DNA of 5,072 nt from Spirochaetales bacterium (GTDB lineage: Bacteria; Spirochaetota; Spirochaetia; Treponematales; Rectinemataceae), in assembly GCA_015657395.1 (NCBI GenBank), contig JADLKI010000008.1, positions 178,322-183,393 on the forward strand. The letters are read 5' to 3'. A program made the position numbers and the translations under genes. This document shows positions 1-5,072 of this stretch, piece by piece; the first letter of the stretch is position 1, and each line of letters begins with the position of its first letter. The notes under the pieces were generated by a model that saw nothing but the letters and a program-made list of their open reading frames with translations, was not told where the DNA came from and made no database searches.

Positions 1-1
1 T

Positions 2-208
2 TTTCAAAAAATCTATTCCGGAGACCTCTCTGTTCTTTCAGAAAGCATAGAAAATGCCTCGTTCACTCCAAATCTCCCAGAGACATCGGTTCTTCGCGTG
101 CCATTTGAGCTTGAATGTTCCAAAGCTCTGTCTGGAGATGAGGATGCAAAAAGCGCAGTAATAGCCATTGATCGGGCATGGCAAAATATTTTGAAGAAAT
201 ACAAATAG
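2..208 (+). CDS. C-terminal end of a probable ABC sugar-binding protein (5' truncated)
   Basis: An open frame enters from the left edge and stops at TAG 206-208, giving 68 residues and no start in the window. The tail has the look of a CUT1-family extracellular solute-binding protein: a polar stretch (SVLSESIENASF), then a segment ending in KALSGDEDAKSAVIAIDRAW and QNILKKYK. This fits the usual C-terminal pattern of a 'G-x-D/E-A-x-x-A-l' helix followed by a short basic end. The two permeases immediately downstream are the standard partners of such a protein, and binding protein-permease-permease is the classic gene order. The protein would sit outside the membrane, as a lipoprotein in a monoderm, and deliver a sugar or oligosaccharide to the permeases. 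The ligand cannot be read from the tail. The family call rests on context as much as on sequence. Confidence 0.7.
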   Translation, partial: FQKIYSGDLSVLSESIENASFTPNLPETSVLRVPFELECSKALSGDEDAKSAVIAIDRAWQNILKKYK

Positions 209-227
209 AAATATCAATTAATAATCC

Positions 228-261
228 ATGCAAGAGGTCTCCTATAAGAGACCTCTTGCAT
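228..261 (+). promoter_or_regulatory. Intercistronic hairpin, 14-bp perfect stem, 6-nt loop
   Basis: The arm ATGCAAGAGGTCTC (228-241) is the exact reverse complement of GAGACCTCTTGCAT (248-261), with loop CTATAA (242-247). It begins 19 nt after the binding-protein stop codon and ends 67 nt before the first permease start. The right arm is followed by TAACCTCAAAGG, not a T-run, so it is not a good intrinsic terminator. In ABC importer operons a stable hairpin here commonly protects the 3' end of the binding-protein mRNA or partly terminates transcription. Either effect gives far more binding protein than permease. That role is inferred; the structure is seen. Confidence 0.8.
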
Positions 262-314
262 TAACCTCAAAGGAGAGAATTACTCATTATTATTTCAATA
301 TTTATAGACTAATT

Positions 315-321
315 AAAGGTG
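315..321 (+). promoter_or_regulatory. Ribosome binding site of the first permease
   Basis: AAAGGTG lies 7 nt before ATG 329 but only 4 nt before the alternative TTG 326. The spacing therefore favours ATG 329. The match to AAGGAGG is only moderate, weaker than the GGAGG that serves the second permease. Confidence 0.6.
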
Positions 322-328
322 CGTCTTG

Positions 329-1231
329 ATGAAGAAAAAAATTACGCTCTCAAATCAGGAAAAACTAGTTGGATGGAAAATGGCAACTCCAGCTTTGGTT
401 TTCTTTTTAGTTACTGGAATTTATCCATATATAATGAATATTTATTATAGTTTGACCAATTGGAACCTGATACACTCAGGCCCGGTTTTCACAGGAGCAG
501 CAAATTATATCAAAGCTTTTGCCGATAGCACCTTTCTCTTATCTGTACTTAGAACATTTGGGTTTATTGCAATTGTTATACCATTAGAATTCTGTCTAGG
601 CTTAGGGATGGCACTTCTGTTAAGCCGAGAGGATATTAAAGGGAAAAATATTTTTCGCTCTTTGGTATTGCTGCCTATGATGTTAAGCCCTGTCGTCACT
701 TCTGTCATATGGAAAATGATGTATTCTGTTCAATTCGGGCCATTGAACTATTTCTTTAAAGTTCTTGGCCTGAGTGATGGACGCACTGAATGGTTAAGCG
801 ATCCCAAACTCGCTTTCCCTGCTCTCGCCGTTGCTACTATTTGGATGTGGTTTCCATTTTCATTCTTAGTATTGTTGGCAGGCTTGCAGAGTATCCCAAG
901 AGAACAATATGAGTCAGCAAAAATTGATGGAGCTTCCTGGTGGAACGAATTGCGTTATATTACTTTGCCAAATTTATTGCCTTCTATAATGGTAGTCGTA
1001 TTGGTAAGATTTCTAGATGCGTTAAAAACTTTTGCTCTAGTGTATACCTTAACAGGAGGAGGCCCAGGCTCCTCGACAGAACTAATCTACTATGAAATTT
1101 TCCGAGTCGCTTTCAGAGACTTTAATATTGGCTATGCCAGCTCTCTGTCAATAATTGTAGTTTTGGTATCGATTCTTGCCTGCGGCTTAATATTAAAGCT
1201 TAGCAGGAAATATGCGTCTTATGAATATTGA
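329..1231 (+). CDS. CUT1 sugar ABC transporter permease, MalF/UgpA type
   Basis: This is a 300-residue inner-membrane subunit that would form the translocation pore with the next gene product. Hydrophobic segments suited to six transmembrane helices lie near residues 19-40, 76-98, 110-131, 163-185, 214-236 and 269-291. The cytoplasmic EAA loop that docks on the ATPase is at about 192-214 (EQYESAKIDGASWW, then the conserved ITLP at 211-214). LTGGGPGSSTEL at 241-252 is the typical signature of the MalF/UgpA branch. Length is normal for the family without MalF's extra periplasmic domain. ATG 329 is chosen over TTG 326 on ribosome-site spacing; the only difference is one extra methionine. The stop is 18 nt before the second permease, so the two are surely co-transcribed. 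The substrate is a sugar or glycoside of unknown identity. Confidence 0.95.
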   Translation: MKKKITLSNQEKLVGWKMATPALVFFLVTGIYPYIMNIYYSLTNWNLIHSGPVFTGAANYIKAFADSTFLLSVLRTFGFIAIVIPLEFCLGLGMALLLSREDIKGKNIFRSLVLLPMMLSPVVTSVIWKMMYSVQFGPLNYFFKVLGLSDGRTEWLSDPKLAFPALAVATIWMWFPFSFLVLLAGLQSIPREQYESAKIDGASWWNELRYITLPNLLPSIMVVVLVRFLDALKTFALVYTLTGGGPGSSTELIYYEIFRVAFRDFNIGYASSLSIIVVLVSILACGLILKLSRKYASYEY

Positions 1232-1236
1232 TGAGC

Positions 1237-1241
1237 GGAGG
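1237..1241 (+). promoter_or_regulatory. Ribosome binding site of the second permease
   Basis: GGAGG sits 8 nt before ATG 1250 and falls in the 18-nt gap after the first permease. It is the strongest Shine-Dalgarno match serving a start codon in the window and fixes the start of the second permease. Confidence 0.75.
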
Positions 1242-1249
1242 TACTCTCG

Positions 1250-2086
1250 ATGACTTTACATAGAAAAGGAGTAGGAAGAGCTGTCGTTTATATATTTTTA
1301 ATTTTATTTCTCATTGTGGAATTATTCCCGATTCTCTGGGTAGTCGCTACCTCTTTCAAAACCAGTATAGATATTTTCAATTGGCCACCGAAAATCTGGC
1401 CCAATCCCGTAACTCTGAGTAACTACGCCTATATTTTCAATGACATGAATCTGCAAAATTACTTGCTCAATAGCATTATTGTGGCCATTATTACTACTGT
1501 CATTTGCATAATTATAGGAATTCCCTGCGCTTATGCCATAAGTAGATTTCGCACCGGAGGGAAAGGACTCTCCTCGTGGATTTTAATGCAGCGAATGATC
1601 CCCTCTGTAGCAATTATTATCCCCTTATTTATTCTATTGTGGAAGATTCACCTTCTTGATACATGGTTCGGATTGGCGATTGCCCATGTTACCTATAGTT
1701 TACCATTTGGCATATGGCTGATGATTGGATTTTTTGGCGATATCCCCATTGAATTGGAAGAATCTGGAATGGTCGATGGATGCACCCGTATGGGGGCATT
1801 TAGGCGCATAACGCTCCCTTTAGTCGTGCCAGGATTGGTTGCGATGGCAGTCTTAATTGCTATCCAGTCATGGAATGAATTCCTGTATGCCGTAATTTTA
1901 ACCAGCTCGCGAAAAAGCCAAACGCTTCCAGTTGCCATCTCCGTTTTAGTTCATCCGGTAACAGATATTCTCTATGGAGAGATGTGTGCCGCGGCTGTCG
2001 TTGCAATTATTCCAGTTTTTATATTTACGTTGTCAATTCAAAAGTATTTAGTCAGGGGATTAACCGCCGGATCGGTCAAGGGATAG
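1250..2086 (+). CDS. CUT1 sugar ABC transporter permease, MalG/UgpE type
   Basis: This is a 278-residue second pore subunit. An N-terminal basic stretch (HRKGVGR) precedes the first membrane helix (about 11-33). Further helices lie near 72-95, 108-130, 139-162, 193-215 and 243-264. The EAA loop at about 168-192 reads ELEESGMVDGCTRMGAF, followed by RRITLP, with the invariant DG and the closing LP. SWNEFLYAVILT at 207-218 and the C-terminal QKYLVRGLTAGSVKG are hallmarks of the MalG/UgpE branch, which also supports an intact 3' end. It would pair with the preceding permease and with an ATPase not encoded here; many low-GC bacteria use one shared MsmK/MalK-type ATPase for several CUT1 importers. 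A 79-nt gap separates it from the metabolic genes. Nothing looks broken. Confidence 0.95.
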   Translation: MTLHRKGVGRAVVYIFLILFLIVELFPILWVVATSFKTSIDIFNWPPKIWPNPVTLSNYAYIFNDMNLQNYLLNSIIVAIITTVICIIIGIPCAYAISRFRTGGKGLSSWILMQRMIPSVAIIIPLFILLWKIHLLDTWFGLAIAHVTYSLPFGIWLMIGFFGDIPIELEESGMVDGCTRMGAFRRITLPLVVPGLVAMAVLIAIQSWNEFLYAVILTSSRKSQTLPVAISVLVHPVTDILYGEMCAAAVVAIIPVFIFTLSIQKYLVRGLTAGSVKG

Positions 2087-2153
2087 CGAAAGAGATCCCC
2101 CTAAAAGGTTCTAGGAATCAATACAAGGTTATCAGATAAGTATATCTTTTGAA

Positions 2154-2159
2154 AAAGGA
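2154..2159 (+). promoter_or_regulatory. Ribosome binding site of the long PMI-family gene
   Basis: AAAGGA ends 6 nt before ATG 2166. A second in-frame ATG lies three codons further on (residue 4), but the spacing supports the first. Confidence 0.65.
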
Positions 2160-2165
2160 ACTTAT

Positions 2166-3968
2166 ATGAGCTTTATGTTTCATCCTTATCCTTACAACGA
2201 TCCTGATGCTATAAATCATGTTGCAGGGACTGAAGAAATTCGCAGCAAAATGGTCAGCGGCCTTATCGCTGTCGCCAAAACAATTGTTTCACATATAAAA
2301 AACGGTCAATGTCGCATCGGTATTGACGGGTATCCCGGCGCACAGTTTGATGCACTGATAAATGTGATTAATCAACAGCTTGGCGACATGCAGGTGAAAA
2401 AAATCTCTGCGCATTCCCTGTTGAAGGATAAAAAACTCATCAATGCAATGCTTAAAGCCTATCTGCCAAAAGACTACGATATCGATCCTGTATTGCTATA
2501 TGGTGTGCGATATGAAGGCGGATATGAAGGATTTCAGGATTCCGCAAAAGTATCTGCGCTTAAGCACGTGCTCATGGATAATCATACCGCTATCATCGTC
2601 TATGGACGGGGTGCTCTTTGCAGTGCGCTGTGTGATACCTATGACCTGCGCATTTGGTTTGATATTACGCCTAAACAAGCCGTACTGAATACTAAATATG
2701 GAAAAGTATGTAACCTTGGGACGGATGAACCATTGCCCTACGCAGCAATGATGCGAAGAAATTATTATTGTGATTTTGAAATGGCTATGGGCTTGCGCTG
2801 GGAGCTAATTCGCAGCAGAAAGATTGATTTCTACATTTCTGGAGACGATCCAGAGAAAATGAATATGTTGCCGTATCTGACGCTAAAGGCTCTATTCGAC
2901 AAGCTTCTCATGCGCCCCCTTCGATGCCGCCCGGTTTATCTTGAAGGGGTGTGGGGGGGCTTTTATTTCAAACGTTTGCGCCACTTGCCTGAAGGAATGC
3001 GTAATTGTGCTTGGGTATTTGATCTGATTCCGCTGGAAGTTTCCCTCGCTGTAGACATGAATGGGAAGCAATTGGAAGTCCCTTTCTTCACTTTTGTGCA
3101 GGTCGAGGGAGAAAAGCTGCTGGGGGAAAAGGCATATGAGCAGTTTGGCGGATATTTCCCTGTTCGTTTCAACTACGACGACACTTATCATTCAAGCGGG
3201 AACATGTCGATTCAGTGCCATCCTGACGAAGAGTATGCGATGAAGAACTACAAAGAACTTGGTCGCCAGGATGAGAGCTACTATGTGTGCATTGCAGGAC
3301 AAGAGGCTCGCACATATCTGGGCTTCCGAGAAAAAGGGGATTGTGAAAAATTTCTTACGATTGCCAATAAAGTGGCTAAATCCGGAGAGCTGATGGATTA
3401 CCAGCAATACCTTAACGCAATCCCTTCAAAACCCGGAATGCAGCTGATGATTCCCGCCGGGACAATACATGCCTCTGGTCGCAACCAAGTCGTCCTGGAA
3501 ATTGGAAGTCTGACAGTAGGCTCATATACCTATAAACTCTATGATTATCAGAGAATCGATCCGCAGACAGGTCTTCCTAGACCTCTCCATCTGAAGATGG
3601 GCGAAAAGGTGTTGCATCCCGAGCGAACAGCTGAATGGGTAAATGAAAACCTTGTGAACCATGGGAAAGTCATGCGTGAAGGTAAGGGATATCAGGAAAC
3701 TATTGTTGGCGAGCATGAACTTTTATATTTTTCACTGCGCAATCTGACTTTCGAAAAGGAGATTTTTGATGATACGAATGGTACCTTTCATGTGCTTGCA
3801 TTGGTAGACGGTGAGCGTATCCGAGTGGAATCAATTCAAGATACTTCGCTTTTTTATGTGGCTAATTCCATGGATATACTCATCGTACCCGCATATTTTG
3901 GAAGGTACCGGATCATAAACGAAGGTGTTGGAAAGGTTGTTGTCCATAAAACGTGCCTGAAGGAATAA
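2166..3968 (+). CDS. Long class I mannose-6-phosphate isomerase-like protein with N-terminal degenerate P-loop kinase-like domain
   Basis: At 600 residues this is nearly twice the length of a usual bacterial ManA. Residues 1-45 look helical. Residues 48-250 resemble a uridine-kinase/phosphoribulokinase fold: strand-loop IGIDGYPGAQFDAL at 51-64 stands where Walker A would be, and AIIVYGRGALCSALCDTYDL (142-161) plus RIWFDITP matches the family's 'iveG-aL...Dl.ifvd' segment. The GK[ST] of Walker A is absent, so ATP use is doubtful. From about 255 the protein is a class I PMI: WGG at 263-265, then predicted metal ligands Q350 and H352 (SIQCHP), E370 and H435 (IPAGTIHASG), and the YDYQR arginine at 463. 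Residues 510-600 fit the C-terminal cupin. Expected chemistry is mannose-6-P to fructose-6-P in the cytosol. The fold assignment of the N-terminus is inference; the PMI assignment is firm at family level, but the exact substrate is not. Confidence 0.85.
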   Translation: MSFMFHPYPYNDPDAINHVAGTEEIRSKMVSGLIAVAKTIVSHIKNGQCRIGIDGYPGAQFDALINVINQQLGDMQVKKISAHSLLKDKKLINAMLKAYLPKDYDIDPVLLYGVRYEGGYEGFQDSAKVSALKHVLMDNHTAIIVYGRGALCSALCDTYDLRIWFDITPKQAVLNTKYGKVCNLGTDEPLPYAAMMRRNYYCDFEMAMGLRWELIRSRKIDFYISGDDPEKMNMLPYLTLKALFDKLLMRPLRCRPVYLEGVWGGFYFKRLRHLPEGMRNCAWVFDLIPLEVSLAVDMNGKQLEVPFFTFVQVEGEKLLGEKAYEQFGGYFPVRFNYDDTYHSSGNMSIQCHPDEEYAMKNYKELGRQDESYYVCIAGQEARTYLGFREKGDCEKFLTIANKVAKSGELMDYQQYLNAIPSKPGMQLMIPAGTIHASGRNQVVLEIGSLTVGSYTYKLYDYQRIDPQTGLPRPLHLKMGEKVLHPERTAEWVNENLVNHGKVMREGKGYQETIVGEHELLYFSLRNLTFEKEIFDDTNGTFHVLALVDGERIRVESIQDTSLFYVANSMDILIVPAYFGRYRIINEGVGKVVVHKTCLKE

Positions 3969-3976
3969 CTATAAGC

Positions 3977-3982
3977 GAAGGA
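3977..3982 (+). promoter_or_regulatory. Ribosome binding site deciding the start of the short PMI gene
   Basis: GAAGGA lies 6 nt before ATG 3989. An upstream in-frame GTG at 3953 would overlap the preceding gene and add 12 residues with no family resemblance, so ATG 3989 is preferred. Confidence 0.7.
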
Positions 3983-3988
3983 TCGTGT

Positions 3989-4957
3989 ATGAAACTGATT
4001 GCTCCTTTACCAAATTATCTTTCTACTATCTGGGGAGGAAACCGGCTCTCAAAAATCCGGGGAATTCTTCCACCACCAGGAAAAGCTTTTGGCATCTGCA
4101 GAGAAGTCAGTACTTATCGCAATGCAGAGAATACGATCGCGCGCGGTGAATTTGCAGGCATGAACTTGCAAGCGTTGGTCAAACAGTATCACAAGGATTT
4201 GATGGGTGATGATCCTAGCGATCAACTCATTCGGGTTGCGTATCTGGACACTGATGAGAATCTGTCTATTCAGGTTCATCCGAACGCTGAATATGCCATG
4301 CAGGTCGAGAAAGATTACGAAAAATCCGAGGCATGGTATATCTTGCAGGCAGAAGAAGACGCGTGTATCGTAGTAGGTACTACAATCAAGGAAAAAGAAA
4401 AGATTAAAAAGGCTATAATAAATGGGACAATTTCAGCCTGTTTCGAATGGATACCTGTCAGCGCAGGAGATTTAGTAATGATTCCCGCAGGAATGATGCA
4501 TGCCTGTGGCAAGGACATTTTGGCACTTGAAGTGGGAAGTTTCGGGGGCATTACGTATCGGCTTTGGGATTATGGACGTGGTAGAGCCCTGGATATTGAT
4601 AAAGGGCTGCAAGTGCTTGATACCACACTTAAGGCTAATATCAAGCACTTTACACCTCTAGAACGTCCTCCGCACGGTGCCTCAATACGCAAAGGGATTC
4701 GCCATAATACTTTTTGCACAGATGTAGTGGATATCAAAGATTCATGGGTTATGAAAAAAAAGAGCAATAATTATTTAATCATGACAGTACTAGAGGGAGA
4801 TGCACTCATAGAAGCACAAGGGTCTTATGAAGAATTGCCCTTCACACATACCGTGATTATGCCTGCATGCATACGGGAGCTCACAGTACAAGGCAATTGC
4901 CGTTTGATGCTTAGCTATAGAGGCCCAGAATCGCTCATTACGACAACAGATGAATAG
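3989..4957 (+). CDS. Class I mannose-6-phosphate isomerase family protein (ManA-like)
   Basis: This 322-residue protein has the normal length for a Bacillus-type ManA, a zinc-dependent cytosolic enzyme that interconverts mannose-6-P and fructose-6-P. It opens with the family start (TIWGG at 13-17). Predicted metal ligands are Q95 and H97 (LSIQVHP), E114 (KSEAWYIL) and H171 (IPAGMMHACG), with the catalytic-type arginine in WDYGR at 197. A small C-terminal cupin fills about 240-312 (TVLEGDAL, then VIMPACIREL). Two places differ from textbook ManA: the usual GE-x-WE-x-S reads GICREVS at 35-41, and the lysine expected in the strand before QxH is replaced by alanine, with arginine R82 two residues earlier. 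Its substrate may therefore not be plain mannose-6-P. It begins 20 nt after the long PMI gene, to which it is a diverged paralogue, and ends 26 nt before the kinase gene. Confidence 0.88.
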   Translation: MKLIAPLPNYLSTIWGGNRLSKIRGILPPPGKAFGICREVSTYRNAENTIARGEFAGMNLQALVKQYHKDLMGDDPSDQLIRVAYLDTDENLSIQVHPNAEYAMQVEKDYEKSEAWYILQAEEDACIVVGTTIKEKEKIKKAIINGTISACFEWIPVSAGDLVMIPAGMMHACGKDILALEVGSFGGITYRLWDYGRGRALDIDKGLQVLDTTLKANIKHFTPLERPPHGASIRKGIRHNTFCTDVVDIKDSWVMKKKSNNYLIMTVLEGDALIEAQGSYEELPFTHTVIMPACIRELTVQGNCRLMLSYRGPESLITTTDE

Positions 4958-4971
4958 CACGTATGGTTATC

Positions 4972-4975
4972 GGAG
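4972..4975 (+). promoter_or_regulatory. Ribosome binding site of the ROK kinase gene
   Basis: GGAG is 8 nt before ATG 4984. It argues against the in-frame ATG at 4963, which has no such sequence at a suitable distance. Confidence 0.6.
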
Positions 4976-4983
4976 AAACATCT

Positions 4984-5072
4984 ATGGTATTTGGAGCAAT
5001 CGAAACAGGCGGAACAAAAACAGTCATGGGAGTATTGAATCACGAGGGCAATATTCTTCAATGTTCAACCAT
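4984..5072 (+). CDS. ROK-family sugar kinase, probably fructokinase (3' truncated)
   Basis: Only the first 29 codons are present before the window ends. MVFGAIETGGTKTVMGVLN carries the N-terminal phosphate-binding motif of the ROK family, 'G-x-[DE]-x-GGTK'. Glutamate instead of aspartate (IETGGTK) resembles the fructokinase branch (B. subtilis GmuE/YdhR type, which begins GGIEAGGTK from memory). Such enzymes use ATP to phosphorylate a free hexose in the cytosol, and fructose-6-P or mannose-6-P is the natural partner of the PMI proteins just upstream. The start at 4984 is set by GGAG at 4972-4975; an in-frame ATG at 4963 would add seven residues. Substrate specificity cannot be judged from this fragment. 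The later zinc-binding and catalytic DHGA-type motifs lie outside the window. Confidence 0.85.
   Translation, partial: MVFGAIETGGTKTVMGVLNHEGNILQCST

Noticed and set aside
13..204. Open frame on the - strand over the binding-protein tail
   Set aside because: It is antisense to a coding tail in register with the operon, has no convincing ribosome site and resembles no known protein.
280..308. Possible promoter before the first permease (TTACTC, 17 nt, TATAGA)
   Set aside because: The -35 matches consensus at only two of six positions, and transcription would begin almost at the ribosome binding site. In AT-rich DNA this is expected by chance.
2055..2100. GGGGAT / ATCCCC complementary hexamers spanning the second permease stop codon
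   Set aside because: The loop of more than 30 nt and six-base arms make a specific structure unlikely; no T-run follows.
2134..2147. Short inverted repeat AGATA-AGTA-TATCT in the gap before the long PMI gene
   Set aside because: Only five AT-rich pairs, too weak for a terminator and not distinctive enough to call an operator.
2892..3191. A 99-codon open frame on the - strand inside the long PMI gene
   Set aside because: It is a shadow of a clearly conserved coding region on the + strand and shows no recognisable domain or ribosome site.
3953..3988. GTG 3953 as the start of the short PMI gene
   Set aside because: It would overlap the preceding gene and add 12 residues unlike the family start, while ATG 3989 has a well-placed GAAGGA.

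Overview
The window is one stretch of a carbohydrate-uptake and sugar-phosphate operon. Every gene is on the + strand and intergenic gaps are short (18 to 120 nt). The moderate-to-low GC content, purine-rich Shine-Dalgarno sequences, and CUT1 ABC permeases without an adjacent ATPase gene fit a Bacillota-type bacterium. Some spirochaetes have similar loci, so the phylum is not settled by this sequence.

Layout: (1) 2-208, the C-terminal 68 codons of a probable extracellular sugar-binding lipoprotein. (2) 209-328, an intercistronic region with a perfect 14-bp hairpin at 228-261 and a strong SD-like sequence that has no start codon behind it. (3) 329-1231 and 1250-2086, two CUT1-type sugar ABC permeases (MalF/UgpA-like and MalG/UgpE-like), each with a recognisable EAA loop. 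(4) 2166-3968, a 600-residue protein whose C-terminal 350 residues are a class I mannose-6-phosphate isomerase (PMI). Its N-terminal 250 residues look like a P-loop uridine-kinase/phosphoribulokinase fold with a ruined Walker A motif. (5) 3989-4957, a second, ordinary-length (322 aa) class I PMI-like protein. (6) 4984 to the window end, the start of a ROK-family sugar kinase, probably a fructokinase.

Reading of the whole (inference): the binding protein and two permeases import an oligosaccharide or glycoside, using an ATPase encoded elsewhere. Intracellular sugar is phosphorylated by the ROK kinase, and one or both PMI-family proteins interconvert mannose-6-P (or a related aldose-6-P) and fructose-6-P for glycolysis. 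A ROK kinase beside a PMI recalls gmuE-gmuF of the Bacillus subtilis glucomannan operon, so a mannose- or fructose-containing substrate is the best guess. No glycosidase or regulator lies in the window to confirm it.

The least ordinary feature is the pair of tandem, diverged PMI-family proteins. Both keep the predicted metal ligands, both depart from canonical ManA at the same N-terminal positions, and one carries a large kinase-like domain that has apparently lost ATP-binding chemistry.
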